Source: Liolophura sinensis (lineage: Eukaryota > Mollusca > Polyplacophora > Chitonida > Chitonidae). From it: DNA of 64,000 nt. The notes beneath the pieces were generated by a model that had not been told where the DNA came from, did not search any database, and saw nothing but the letters and a program-made list of their open reading frames with translations. Of this stretch, positions 36,901 through 43,413 are shown one piece after another; the stretch's first letter is position 1; the number at the start of each line of letters is the position of its first letter. Position numbers and translations under genes: made by a program. The DNA is taken from positions 22,891,704 through 22,955,703 of the forward strand of contig NC_088304.1 in assembly GCF_032854445.1 (NCBI RefSeq). The letters run 5' to 3'.

Positions 36901-39900
36901 GGACCCAGGTCTCTAAACTCAAATATCCATCCTGTATTTGTCGTACCACAAAATATATAGAGTGAATTAAGGGGCCTCCGTGGCATAGTTCTAAGCTAGC
37001 TAACGCAGTACAGTGCTCTCACCAATGTGATAACTGTGAGTTTAAGTCCAGCTCATACTAGCTTCCTCTCTGGTCGTAAGTGAGAAGGTCTGCCAGCAAC
37101 CTACGGATGGCTCTGGGTTCCCCCTGGCTCTGGGCTATTTTTCCTCCCAGCATGATACTGGCTGTCGTTATGTAACTGAAATATTTTTGATCACAATCGA
37201 TCAGATAAATTAGTCCGTATGTTATTTATATTTTGGCAATGTGATAAGTTCGTGTTTTTGAACTTTTTTACGTTGAATGTTGAAAACTGAAGGCCTTTAC
37301 AAATATGTGTATATAGTGTTACGCCACATATGACGTCACATCTTGTTGCATGACGTAAGAAATGTTAAAGTTGATTAAACTTTCATTTATCATCCTACTG
37401 ATCTCAGATTGGCATGTCATAAAACAGAATATCTCTTTAAGCGACACATGGGTTAAGTTTTCCAGTGAGTCACCAAAGGTTAGTGGTTTACTCTGGATTC
37501 CTCCACATGAAACTGCCCACCATCATATAAGTGAAAAACTCGTGAGTATGGTATTAATGGTCATTCATTCATTAATCCGACTGTCCTGGTTGTAGAAACA
37601 CTCCAATGCCAACACTCCCACGCCTCCACGGCCTCAGACCCAGAGCCCAGTAATCGCACACCAGCAACTGGGACCTGTGCAACTTGCCTTCATGTCAGGA
37701 GTCATGCCACAGCCAAAATTTCCCAAAAGAGGTAAGAAAATCTAGCTACATTCAGTCAAAAGAGGAACACACAAGCTCTGTGGGGGGCGCTGAGGCAACA
37801 AATTCTGAATCCCAGCCCATCAGAGGAGAGTCCAGGGTCCGCCTAGGCCCTGGAAGCTCTCACCATTTATATCAAGGGGGGTGCAGTATAGGAGATTGCT
37901 GGTTTTTGGAGAAAAAACCCCGAGAAGGCTGTATTTGTGTGGGTAAACTGCTTATAACTGGTAACATCTTTTGACCTCGGCTCTCACACATTTGCACACA
38001 GATTCAAATTGAAGTACAGTTTATGACTTTAAACTTTGCCCAATATAGTGCAGTTTTAGAAGCAGATATGTGTCACAAAATATTACTGTAGTGCTAAAAC
38101 TTGGATATTTCCAATTGGATACCATTCAACCTTTCGCAAAGACGTCAAAAAATTTCTTTATCAACAGATCTCTCAAACTGAGGCAACTTTGTCAGGGGTG
38201 AAATTTTGGGCCATTTCTGATAACGCATAGCAACATTTTATAGTAGCTTATACTGATTGCAACAGAAATCAAACTAATGGACCTACACTTCTCTTCTCTT
38301 CTCTAATTAGTGTAATGGTTTCATAGTTGTCTAGCAATCTATATAAAGGATGGTCGTGGGTTTACCCCCAGGCTCTGCATGGTTTCCTCCCATTGTAATG
38401 CTGGCAGCTGTTGGAAGTGAAATATTCTTAAGTGTAGCATAAAAAAATATCAGTCAATTGTACTTCATATTGATCTTGTCTGAACGGACCATGTGCTTGT
38501 TTCTCGTCCTCAGCAGTGGTCTCTGTCTCACAGCGGCCCGACTACAATGCGGCGGCCCAAGCTGCAACGGGCCAGCCCCTACTGGCCCAGACGACCAACC
38601 CATTCTTCTCTTACCAAATGGTATCTGTCCAGGGGGGAATGCCTCAGCCAACGCATGTCAATTATCCACAGGTACCAGAGCCCTTCACAAACCTTTAGGG
38701 GGAAGAGTTATTTCTGAATTTTGTGGTGGAATGAAAGAAATTATTTACCCAAATTCCTCAACCTTTTTGCATATGAAAGCTTACTTTCAGTGCGGTTTAC
38801 GCACGTCTGATTTTGTAGATGAAACTACATTGGTTGGAATGGCCAATTTCAGGGCTTCACAAAACGTCTAATTTTGTCAGTCTACATAGAATGAGGCCTT
38901 CAGAATATGCTTGAATAAAGTTTTAAGAATTACAGTACCTGGTGAGGTGTTCAGGCCTTTCCCAAGCTGTGTTTGTTCTTGTAGTGGAAAACATGATGGC
39001 TATCAATCATATGAGCGAGATTATCTTGAAGTAATAATGAAACACATTGTTTGTGCGCTGTGTATTTTGCTTTATGACATGTTCTATCCATGTATAGGTA
39101 CAAAATCCCTCATGTGAATCTTGAGTACGTTATTAAACACCAATCTCCTGAATAAGCAAATGTGTATTTCTGTGTGAACAGTTACTGCCTGTCAGTCACG
39201 GGACACGGATGCCCTCAAATCTGTCCGTGATGCCCAACAACCCCCAGGGGCCCCAGGAGCATAACCCACAGGCGCAGTACCCAGTCTTCAGTACGTATAC
39301 AACCCCCACAGATGTAGTCATGGAAATCTGTTGTGAATGACCTCAAATTTCATTGCATTTCAGAAATTGTATTTTTAGAGACAAAATATTGCCTTTGGTA
39401 CTTGCTATTGCATTATTCCAGTTGAGTATCATCCTACTTTGACACCGGACTTCAGAACTCATGCTAAGATCTGTAGAACTTTTAAAATGCGGGAAAATGA
39501 GATACTTAGTCGTAGAGCAAATTTGAGGTTATCTACAGTTATTCTCTTGTTAGGTGCAACTGTCTGTATTACCAAATACTGTTGTAAAATACATTCGTCA
39601 GTCTGGGAAACCCTAATTGAGATTGGCAAACATTCTTAGTGGGATATTCTCAGTTGGTTAGCGCGCTAGCGCAGCGTAATGACCCGGGAGTGTCTCACCA
39701 ATGCGGTCGCTGTGAGTTCAAGTCCAACTTATGCTGGCTTCCTCTCCGGCCATATGTGACAAGGTCTATCTGCAACCAGCAAATGGTCGTGGGTTTCCCC
39801 CGGGTTTCCACCCACCATAATGCTGACCGCTGTCATATAAGTGAAATATTCTGGAGTACGGCGTAAAACATCAATTAGATAAATAAGTAAATAGTGGGAT

Positions 39901-42900
39901 ATTAGACAGCATGGACCCCATTCTCTGAATCCGGGTCTGTTATTCAGATTGTGTAACTAGCATCTTTGTTTGGAGGTCTTGGTGATAATAAGCAGTCTGA
40001 CATTCATTAAAACGCCTTGTCTTACTCATATGGCGTTCTCCAATATGTGGAAAGTTTGCCAGTTGCTTACTTTTTTTACTCTAGGCACTGTAAGTTTCTT
40101 CAACCCAATCGCTGACCATTCTCGAATGCGTCAAAAATTATTGAGTGTGGCATTAAACAACAATCAAACAATCAAATGTATAAATATGTGAGAAATTCTT
40201 TATGACCTTTAATATGTAAACAACAGTGAAAGGAATATGTGAGGAATTTTTGAGTGGTGTATTTCTCCTAAACTTTGCTGCGTAATAATGCACTTTTTCA
40301 GAAGCCCATAACTGTCTTAAAATGATACCTTTGATACCAACACTGAAGTATTTCAGGAAATTGATTAGACTGCACAAAAACACTTCAGTGACTTTATAAG
40401 GTGGTAGAATCAGTCAGAATAAGACAGAATGTCACTTGAATTTAAATGCTCAGTTCAGGTAGAATACAGTGTGTTACTTTTTGTCTTGTTCTCCTCAGTG
40501 ACGCCACCAGTGCCGGCCCATCTCCCACACCCAGGGCCACAGCACCCACCCACGCCTGCCCATATCAGCCAGCACCCCGGGGTAGGGCACCATGGCCAGC
40601 CTCAGCACCCTGGCGGTGGACAGATGGGGCCACAGTCTGGAGGTCACCACCCTGCTCCTAGCCCTGTACAGCACCACGGTGGCCCTGGCTCGCAACCAGG
40701 GGGACACCCGCCCAACTCAGGCACCCCTCAGCCACACCTGATCTTCCCGGGCCCCGGAATGGGCCAGCAGAGTCACCCTCCCTTACAGGCCAGCCCCCAC
40801 AATCCCACGTCCCCGTCAGGCATACACCACCTGTCCATGCCCGCCTACGCCCTGAATCACCCGCCCCACGGCCACTCCATGCAAGGCGCCCCGCCTATGT
40901 CTCTGCCTCAGAGCCATCCGCCCTCGTCAGGCCCCCACATGATTCATGCCCATTCCCACGGCGGCCCGATGATGATCCATCATCAGGGCCACAGTCAGAT
41001 GCAAGGCCATGGACAGATGCAGCCCAGTCATCAGTACCCAGGCCATCAAGTACCAAGTGAGTGCAGGGGAACAGTATGGTAGAACTATATGACAGGAGTT
41101 CTAAAGGCCATTGGGTTACAAGATGTTAACAATTTTAAAACAAAGTTGTCATTTCTCCAACAATATAGAACCCTTGGCTGGTAGTCTTAATCGGGGCCTT
41201 TGTGGCCTATTGGTTACGGTGATTCTTCAACCTTGTCGCATGTTTGCAAGTTGTTTATTCAAGCATATCCTGAAGGCATTATTCTGTGTAGATCGATAAA
41301 ATTACACTTTTTGTGAAGTCATGATATTGGCCTATGTAGTTTTCTCCAAAATCAAAATTAAAAAAATGCACATGTATCGCACTGAAAGTGGCTTTTTCTT
41401 ATGCTGAAAGGGTTAGGGAATTAGAGTAGTATGCCAGGATCCTCTCACCAATGCGGTCACAGGGAGTTTGAGTCCAACTCATGCTGGCTTTTTCTGTGGT
41501 CGTATGGGGAAAGGTCTGTTAGCAACTTACGAATGACCATTTGATGACTTAATTTTCGAAATGACTGGCAAAAGGAAAAAATGGATTGGTCTCATATTTT
41601 TGTAGAAATTCGTAATCTCTGCTCTTAAGCCAAATAAAATTCTTGATTCTGCAATGAAATTTTGAAAATGAATTTTGTGAGATCCAAATTCAAACCATCT
41701 AAATATACCTACATGTACTATAGCAGAGAAATAGCCATATGAAATGTATAAACCCCTGGCTTAAGTGAGGCTATTCAAAGTTAACATTGTGTTTATGATT
41801 AGTCACTTATTAGTCACTTAAGAGGCCCTCAATTTGTATTGCCACTTGAATTTTGACATCCGTTTCATGTTACAGCTCATGTTGGTAACCCAGGCCCGGG
41901 ACCTCATGTGATACAACAGCCTGGGATGGGAGGCATCCCGGTCTCTCAGTCAGGCAATATTCCCTATATACCTCACCCAGGTACGTCCCCAGTAAATCTA
42001 TACTGCATCATGATACATTCAGGTCTCTCACTCAGGCAACATGCCCTATATACCTCACTGTCAAGGTATGTCTCCAGTAGATCTATACTGCATTGTGATA
42101 CATCCCCAGTAAATCTATACTGTATCGTGATACATCCAGGTCCCTCAATCAGGCAACATGCCCTATATACCTCACTGTCTAGGTATGTCTCCAGTAGATT
42201 TATACTGCATCGTGATACATCCCCACTAAATCTATACTGTATCGTGATACATCCAGGTCCCTCAGTCAGGCAACATGCCCTATATACCTCACTGTCAAGG
42301 TATGTCTCCAGTACATATATACTGCCTCGTGATATGTCCCCAGGAAATCTATACTGCATCATGATACATCCAGGTCCCTCAGTCAGGCAACATGCCCTAT
42401 ATACCTCACTGTCTAGGTATGTCTCCAGTAGATTTATACTGCATCGTGATACATCCCCACTAAATCTATACTGTATCGTGATACATCCAGGCCCCTCAGT
42501 CAGGCAACATGCCCTATATACCTCACTGTCAAGGTATGTCTCCAGTACATATATACTGCCTCGTGATATGTCCCCAGGAAATCTATACTGCATCATGATA
42601 CATTCAGGTCTCTCAGTCAGGCAACATGCCCTATATACCTCACTATCTAGGTATATCTCCAGTACATATATACTGCATCGTGATACGTTCCCACTAAATC
42701 TATACTGCATCATGATACATTCAGGTCTCTCAGTCAGGCAACATGCCCTATATACCTCACTGTCTAGGTATGTCTCCAGTAGATTTATACTGCATCGTGA
42801 TACATCCCCAGTAAATCTACACTGTATCGTGATACATCCAGGTCCCTCAGTCAGGCAACATGCCCTATATACCTCACTGTCTAGGTATGTCTCCAGTACA

Positions 42901-43413
42901 TATATACTGCATCGTGATATGTCCCCAGTAAATTTATACTGCATCGTGATACGTCCCCACTAAATTTATTCTGCATGGTGATACATCCCCAGTAAATCTA
43001 TACTGTATCATGATACAGCCAGGTCTCTCAGCCAGGCAACATGCCTTATCTAACCTACTATCAAGGTAGGTCTTCTTTGAATGAATGATCACATGTTATG
43101 GATTTATGGTTATTTTATTTCACTTAAATTTTTTCAGCTGACACATTTTGATCAATTAATTCATCCTATAAAAATCTGATCAGAAAAAGTTATGCCTTGG
43201 CATGAAAAGTATCATTTGAAGACCATCATATGCTTCTGAATGGGGATTTTTAAATACAAAACTGTATGTGAAATGCAGTATTCTTGTGTTCTGTTTTTGA
43301 TTAAAGAGTTTGAATGCTGCTCTTGCCTCATTTTATGACAATAATTATTACTCTGTTTTCCAGTGCCAAATCAAGGGATGCCCCAAGTCCAGTCTTACCC
43401 TCATAGCCAGTGA
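18898..43413 (+). CDS. ATXN2: Ataxin-2 orthologue (5' end missing), multi-exon, 848 codons seen plus stop
   Basis: This is an RNA-binding regulator that in other animals associates with poly(A)-binding protein and polysomes, acts in mRNA stability, translation and stress-granule biology, and is cytoplasmic. Exons at 18898-18940, 19931-19984, 20548-20619, 21575-21728, 22287-22399, 23249-23337, 24197-24379, (25793-25843), 31635-31963, 33047-33178, 34003-34070, 35621-35745, 36219-36288, 37596-37731, 38514-38671, 39182-39290, 40499-41056, 41876-41980 and 43364-43413 join with matching phases, and the total without the optional 51-nt exon divides into whole codons after the first base. Visible landmarks are an Lsm domain (YSNERFTHVATSLI, VQIQVKNGDIYDGI), LsmAD (NGWDPNEMF, EYRRREEMANKLAQEIE), the REFGAQFK block, PAM2 (STLNPNAKVFNP) and a Pro/His/Gln-rich tail. 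There is no long poly-Gln tract like the human one. Introns are full of repeats. The first coding exon(s) and promoter were not found. The single-gene call is strong; ATXN2 and ATXN2L separated within vertebrates, so either name fits. Confidence 0.93.
19225..19295 (+). repeat. SINE family A 3' fragment
   Basis: AGTGAAATATTCTTGAGTAC and ATACCAATTAAATAAATAAG mark the tail of family A. Confidence 0.75.
19931..19984 (+). CDS. ATXN2: Ataxin-2 exon, start of Lsm domain
   Basis: The 54-nt phase 0-0 exon encodes ADGIYSNERFTHVATSLI between CTCCTACAG and GTAAGT. This matches the first helix and strand of the ataxin-2 Lsm fold (human form GVYNNSRMLHFLTAVV). Confidence 0.9.
20190..20470 (+). repeat. Dispersed repeat C copy
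   Basis: AGGAATTTGTAAATTCCCTT, TAGTCACTTACCAAAGGCCG, TTGGTTTACCCCAGATACTG and GCTAAACACCAATGAAATAT are in the same order as the copy at 3570. Confidence 0.65.
20548..20619 (+). CDS. ATXN2: Ataxin-2 exon, Lsm core
   Basis: The 72-nt phase 0-0 exon follows a long T tract and TTTGTAG. It encodes GCTVQIQVKNGDIYDGILI followed by TFSSE. The V-K-N-G-x-x-Y-x-G pattern is the Sm1-like signature seen in ataxin-2. The donor is GTAAGT. Confidence 0.92.
21244..21500 (+). repeat. SINE family A, full length
   Basis: It runs from TCTCCGCGGCTGAGTTGGTT to CACCAATCAAAGAAACAAAT, with AATGACCCAGGAGCCTCTCA in the middle, just upstream of an ataxin-2 exon. Confidence 0.92.
21575..21728 (+). CDS. ATXN2: Ataxin-2 exon, end of Lsm domain
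   Basis: The 154-nt exon starts after CTGTTACAG and ends before GTTTGT in phase 1. It encodes MKIVLKKVHKITEF, a variable insert, and ETVVYSLNDVVAINAIDVDL, corresponding to the Sm2 part of the Lsm fold. A full-length SINE lies only about 75 bp upstream, in the preceding intron. Confidence 0.9.
21765..21937 (+). repeat. SINE family A copy, 5'-truncated
   Basis: It begins near CACTGTGAGTTCAAGTCCAG and ends ATACCAACCAAATGAACAAA, about 40 bp after an ataxin-2 exon. Two SINE copies thus flank that exon. Confidence 0.85.
22287..22399 (+). CDS. ATXN2: Ataxin-2 exon, Lsm-LsmAD linker
   Basis: The 113-nt exon completes a GAT codon and encodes DSFTDSGISKFNGQIGEKEL, then TPWESEGGEELVLEGDAS. The D-x-F-T-D-S-x-I stretch is a recognisable ataxin-2 segment just after the Lsm domain. 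It ends in phase 0 before GTGAGT. Confidence 0.9.
22497..22711 (+). mobile_element. MITE-like family M copy 3
   Basis: Start CTAATTCCTGAACCTTTGCA and end GCGAAAAGGTTGAAGAATTG are inverted relative to each other. It lies in an ataxin-2 intron. Confidence 0.85.
22858..23072 (+). repeat. SINE family B copy, truncated at both ends
   Basis: GAGCGGTAGGTCCTGGGTCA, GGAAGTTGTAACTTCCTCGC and ATAATGGCTCGGGCGGGGCG are diagnostic of family B; the GTTAAACCCCAAGCACTCAC end is missing. Confidence 0.9.
23249..23337 (+). CDS. ATXN2: Ataxin-2 exon, start of LsmAD domain
   Basis: The 89-nt exon between TTCTACAG and GTAAGT encodes NGWDPNEMFKTNREQFNVQS followed by TYDDKLSQY. The NGWDPNEMF and TYDxxLSxYT blocks are among the most conserved in ataxin-2 proteins. 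It ends in phase 2. Confidence 0.95.
23717..24165. repeat. 133-bp tandem repeat, about 3.3 copies, in an ataxin-2 intron
   Basis: GAAGTTTGATCATTTTTATG recurs at 23721, 23854, 23987 and 24120, exactly 133 bp apart, with very few differences. The array ends about 30 bp before the LsmAD exon at 24197 and contains GAAT microsatellite stretches. Confidence 0.95.
24197..24379 (+). CDS. ATXN2: Ataxin-2 exon, LsmAD domain
   Basis: The 183-nt exon after CACACAG encodes TVLEKSNSKEYRRREEMANK and then LAQEIEGTEGYRARQDLEN and an acidic EEDKFSAV run, the rest of LsmAD. It ends in phase 2 (AA) before GTGAGT, so the next exon supplies the third base of a codon. Confidence 0.95.
25793..25843 (+). CDS. ATXN2: Possible 51-nt cassette exon of ataxin-2
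   Basis: A 51-nt segment lies between TTCTTTTTAG and GTAACT. It enters in phase 2 and leaves in phase 2, has no in-frame stop, and would add 17 residues (NKCGNRKLPSFHMKNTK at the junction). Skipping it gives GKYTPP at the next junction, closer to the conserved GKYIP of other ataxin-2 proteins, so if real it is probably alternative. No similarity supports it; splice sites and frame are the only evidence. Confidence 0.4.
26567..26640. repeat. Short 22-bp tandem repeat
   Basis: GATGTTGCAAACCACAGAGA and variants occur three to four times in a row. Confidence 0.8.
27239..27528. repeat. 32-bp minisatellite, nine copies
   Basis: GGACCTGGTGGTATGGCACA starts at 27271, 27303, 27335, 27367, 27399, 27431, 27463 and 27495, with a partial copy before. 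The 32-bp period is not a multiple of three, yet at least three frames are open because the unit lacks stops; the resulting ORFs are artefacts. Confidence 0.95.
31635..31963 (+). CDS. ATXN2: Ataxin-2 exon, Pro/Gln/His/Ser-rich linker
   Basis: The 329-nt exon follows TTTGTTTCAG and precedes GTGAGT. It completes the K of GKYTPPHRRNPPRQVP, matching the start of the ataxin-2 linker, and continues as a low-complexity Pro-rich sequence with SPSPHSPSPH and TPPQTPPAKP runs that are SH3-ligand-like in composition. It ends in phase 1. Confidence 0.92.
32248..32398 (-). repeat. SINE family A copy, 5'-truncated
   Basis: The reverse tail TTTATTTGATTGGTACTTTA is followed by CAAGAATATTTCACTTGCAC and GCAGGTTGCTGCCAGACC. 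Confidence 0.85.
32757..32958 (+). repeat. SINE family A copy with internal deletions
   Basis: The head GGGGCCTCCGTGGCCAAGGG and the 3' part TCCCACCATAATGCTAGCCG are present; the stretch between AAGTG and the CACCAATCAAG tail is shortened. Confidence 0.85.
33047..33178 (+). CDS. ATXN2: Ataxin-2 exon, Ser-rich linker
   Basis: The 132-nt exon between TTCACAG and GTAGGC completes a GAC codon and encodes DNTDQSSMESPKLPSPDDS, then a Ser/Thr-rich run ending NKSDHSGG. Composition and phase (1-1) fit the disordered linker between LsmAD and PAM2. Confidence 0.85.
33550..33927 (+). mobile_element. SINE family B insertion with target-site duplication
   Basis: The tRNA-like head (ATAGCTTAGTTGGTAGAGCG, with B-box-like GGGTCAATCC) is followed by the family body and the GTTAAACCCCAAGCATTC end. 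A 12-bp duplication CAAAAATTCTCA flanks it at 33550-33561 and 33916-33927. Confidence 0.95.
34003..34070 (+). CDS. ATXN2: Ataxin-2 exon with the conserved REFGAQFK block
   Basis: The 68-nt exon after GACTTTCAG encodes VSRDDLMRDEQIRELREFGA followed by QFK and ends in phase 0. The ELR-x-FGAQFK segment is a short conserved block of ataxin-2 upstream of PAM2 (human ELRKFGAQFK). Confidence 0.95.
34101..34304 (+). mobile_element. MITE-like family M copy 4
   Basis: It includes TTTTGCACATGAAAGAGCAA, GGCCAATTCCAGGGCTTCAG and ends AAATTGAAGAATTACAG. Its 5' inverted repeat is eroded. Confidence 0.8.
34336..34437 (+). repeat. SINE family A 5' half
   Basis: GAGGCCTCTGTGGCCAGATG and AGGAGCCTCTCACCAATGTT are head and central words; the 3' half is missing. 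Confidence 0.75.
34665..35475. repeat. About 24-bp minisatellite, roughly 33 copies, in an ataxin-2 intron
   Basis: Units of the form CATCAACATTGCCACTCTGT plus AGGG or ATGA repeat at about 24 bp, with some 47-48-bp pairs (GACAGAACATTTCTGCTCTG variants). Open frames in it on both strands translate to repeated YRVAMLMSYRAEM-like peptides and are not genes. Confidence 0.93.
35621..35745 (+). CDS. ATXN2: Ataxin-2 exon, charged Lys/Glu/Ser linker
   Basis: The 125-nt exon follows TTTGTTTCAG and precedes GTAAGT. It encodes a highly charged stretch (EEKSQSAEKERLEG, GKKETEQESKDK) that comes just before PAM2 and ends in phase 2. The preceding intron carries a large 24-bp minisatellite that ends about 150 bp upstream. 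Confidence 0.9.
36219..36288 (+). CDS. ATXN2: Ataxin-2 exon with PAM2 motif, partly duplicated
   Basis: The 70-nt exon encodes EAVKKSTLNPNAKVFNPNAK followed by SFQP. STLNPNAKVFNP fits the PAM2 pattern LNxxAxxFxP that binds the MLLE domain of poly(A)-binding protein, with Val where Glu is usual. A second, overlapping, weaker copy (FNPNAKSFQP) follows with an 8-residue offset, made by an imperfect 24-nt duplication. The exon borders are TTTTCAG and GTAAGT. Confidence 0.95.
36664..36793 (+). repeat. SINE family A 3' half
   Basis: It shows AGGTCTGCCAGCAACCTGCA, then TCCTCCCACCATAATGCTGG and an AAATAAATGTATAAATAAAT tail. Confidence 0.85.
36972..37211 (+). repeat. SINE family A copy, nearly full length, diverged
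   Basis: It starts GGGGCCTCCGTGGCATAGTT, has GGTCTGCCAGCAACCTACGG, and ends near GATCAGATAAAT. Confidence 0.85.
37450..37572 (+). repeat. Dispersed repeat C 3' fragment
   Basis: ACCAAAGGTTAGTGGTTTAC, TCTGGATTCCTCCACATGAA and ATAAGTGAAAAACTCGTGAG resemble the 3' part of repeat C. Confidence 0.55.
37596..37731 (+). CDS. ATXN2: Ataxin-2 exon after PAM2
   Basis: The 136-nt exon between GGTTGTAG and GTAAGA encodes KHSNANTPTPPRPQTQSPVI followed by AHQQLGPVQLAFMSGVMPQ and a basic PKFPKR end. Ataxin-2 proteins carry a similar Thr/Pro/Ser stretch after PAM2. It ends in phase 1. Confidence 0.9.
38346..38455 (+). repeat. SINE family A 3' fragment
   Basis: GGATGGTCGTGGGTTTACCC and AGTGAAATATTCTTAAGTGT are diagnostic words. 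It lies about 60 bp upstream of an ataxin-2 exon. Confidence 0.8.
38514..38671 (+). CDS. ATXN2: Ataxin-2 exon with NAGNAG acceptor
   Basis: The 158-nt exon encodes AVVSVSQRPDYNAAAQAATG followed by QPLLAQTTNPFFSYQ and GGMPQPTHVNYPQ. The acceptor reads CCTCAGCAG, so splicing at the second AG (start 38517) would drop one Ala without changing frame. It ends in phase 0 before a weak GTACCA donor. Confidence 0.88.
38747..38935 (+). mobile_element. MITE-like family M copy 5
   Basis: It begins CCCAAATTCCTCAACCTTTT and ends AGTTTTAAGAATTACAG, with ACTACATTGGTTGGAATGGC inside. Confidence 0.85.
39182..39290 (+). CDS. ATXN2: Ataxin-2 exon, C-terminal disordered region
   Basis: The 109-nt exon between TGTGAACAG and GTACGT encodes LLPVSHGTRMPSNLSVMPNN followed by PQGPQEHNPQAQYPVF. 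It leaves one base that joins the next exon as ATG, keeping the frame open. It is assigned by splice sites, phase and Pro/Gln composition. Confidence 0.87.
39637..39903 (+). mobile_element. SINE family A insertion with target-site duplication
   Basis: The body runs from CTCAGTTGGTTAGCGCGCTA to the tail GATAAATAAGTAAA. It is flanked by a perfect 12-bp duplication TAGTGGGATATT at 39637-39648 and 39892-39903, showing retrotransposition. The first ten or so bases of the head are missing. Confidence 0.95.
40030..40185 (+). repeat. Dispersed repeat C 3' fragment
   Basis: GTTTGCCAGTTGCTTACTTT, TCTAGGCACTGTAAGTTTCT and GTGGCATTAAACAACAATCA follow the order of repeat C. Confidence 0.55.
40499..41056 (+). 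CDS. ATXN2: Ataxin-2 exon, large Pro/His/Gly/Gln low-complexity tail
   Basis: The 558-nt exon, the longest in the gene, follows TTCTCCTCAG and ends before GTGAGT. It encodes about 186 residues dominated by Pro, His, Gly and Gln, such as PGPQHPPTPAHISQHPG, HHGQPQHPGGGQMGPQSGG and HSHGGPMMIHHQGHSQMQG. It corresponds in position and character to the His/Gln/Pro-rich C-terminal region of animal ataxin-2. The exon is markedly richer in G and C than the surrounding introns. It ends in phase 1. Confidence 0.93.
41193..41542 (+). repeat. SINE family A copy split by an inverted-repeat element
   Basis: The head GGGGCCTTTGTGGCCTATTG ends at about 41220 and the central part resumes at about 41423 (AGGATCCTCTCACCAATGCG). 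The roughly 200 bp between is a copy of the small inverted-repeat family described separately. Confidence 0.8.
41221..41422 (-). mobile_element. MITE-like family M copy 6, inserted in a SINE
   Basis: It begins GATTCTTCAACCTTGTCGCA and ends GAAAGGGTTAGGGAATTA, so both inverted ends are recognisable. It splits the family A SINE at 41193-41542. Confidence 0.85.
41876..41980 (+). CDS. ATXN2: Ataxin-2 penultimate coding exon
   Basis: The 105-nt exon after CATGTTACAG encodes THVGNPGPGPHVIQQPGMGG followed by IPVSQSGNIPYIPHP and ends in phase 1 before GTACGT. The PYIPHP end resembles the PYPYIGHP of the human C terminus. Its 3' part has been copied repeatedly into the following intron. Confidence 0.9.
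41981..43066 (+). repeat. 117-bp tandem array made from the end of the penultimate exon plus its donor
   Basis: The word AGGCAACATG recurs at 42034, 42151, 42268, 42385, 42502, 42619, 42736 and 42853, exactly 117 bp apart, and again at 43034 after an extra 64 bp. Each unit is about 53 bp of exon-like sequence ending in a GTATGT-type donor plus two copies of a 32-bp sub-repeat (ATCGTGATACATCCCCAGTA core). Because 117 is a multiple of three, open frames run through the array on both strands, which explains the long ORFs there; these are not taken as genes. Confidence 0.95.
43036..43065 (+). CDS. ATXN2: Possible 30-nt mini-exon of ataxin-2 (last array unit)
   Basis: Between CTCTCAGCCAG and GTAGGT lie 30 nt that would be phase 1-1 and add GNMPYLTYYQ between IPYIPHP and VPNQGMP without changing the frame. 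It differs from the other array units (GNMPYIPHCQ or GNMPYIPHCL) and has the best-looking donor, so it may be the original exon from which the array derives, or simply a diverged copy. The acceptor has only a short pyrimidine tract. Confidence 0.35.
43364..43413 (+). CDS. ATXN2: Ataxin-2 terminal coding exon
   Basis: After CTGTTTTCCAG the exon completes a GTG codon and encodes VPNQGMPQVQSYPHSQ, then TGA. The phase agrees with the exon ending at 41980. Exonic sequence probably continues to 43454, where TTATGTAAG is followed by a GTAAGG donor, so the stop lies upstream of a final 3'-UTR intron. Stop to that donor is about 41 bp, short enough that nonsense-mediated decay need not follow. Confidence 0.85.

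Noticed and set aside
42022-42065. 43-nt version of the array mini-exon using the upstream CAG
   Set aside because: It would shift the frame and end in an early stop in the terminal exon; only the 30-nt version keeps the frame.
41908-42963. Long open frames on both strands (351 codons +, 323 codons -)
   Set aside because: Both run through the 117-bp tandem array, whose period is a multiple of three, so absence of stops in one unit keeps the frame open throughout. The forward frame also departs from the spliced ataxin-2 frame.
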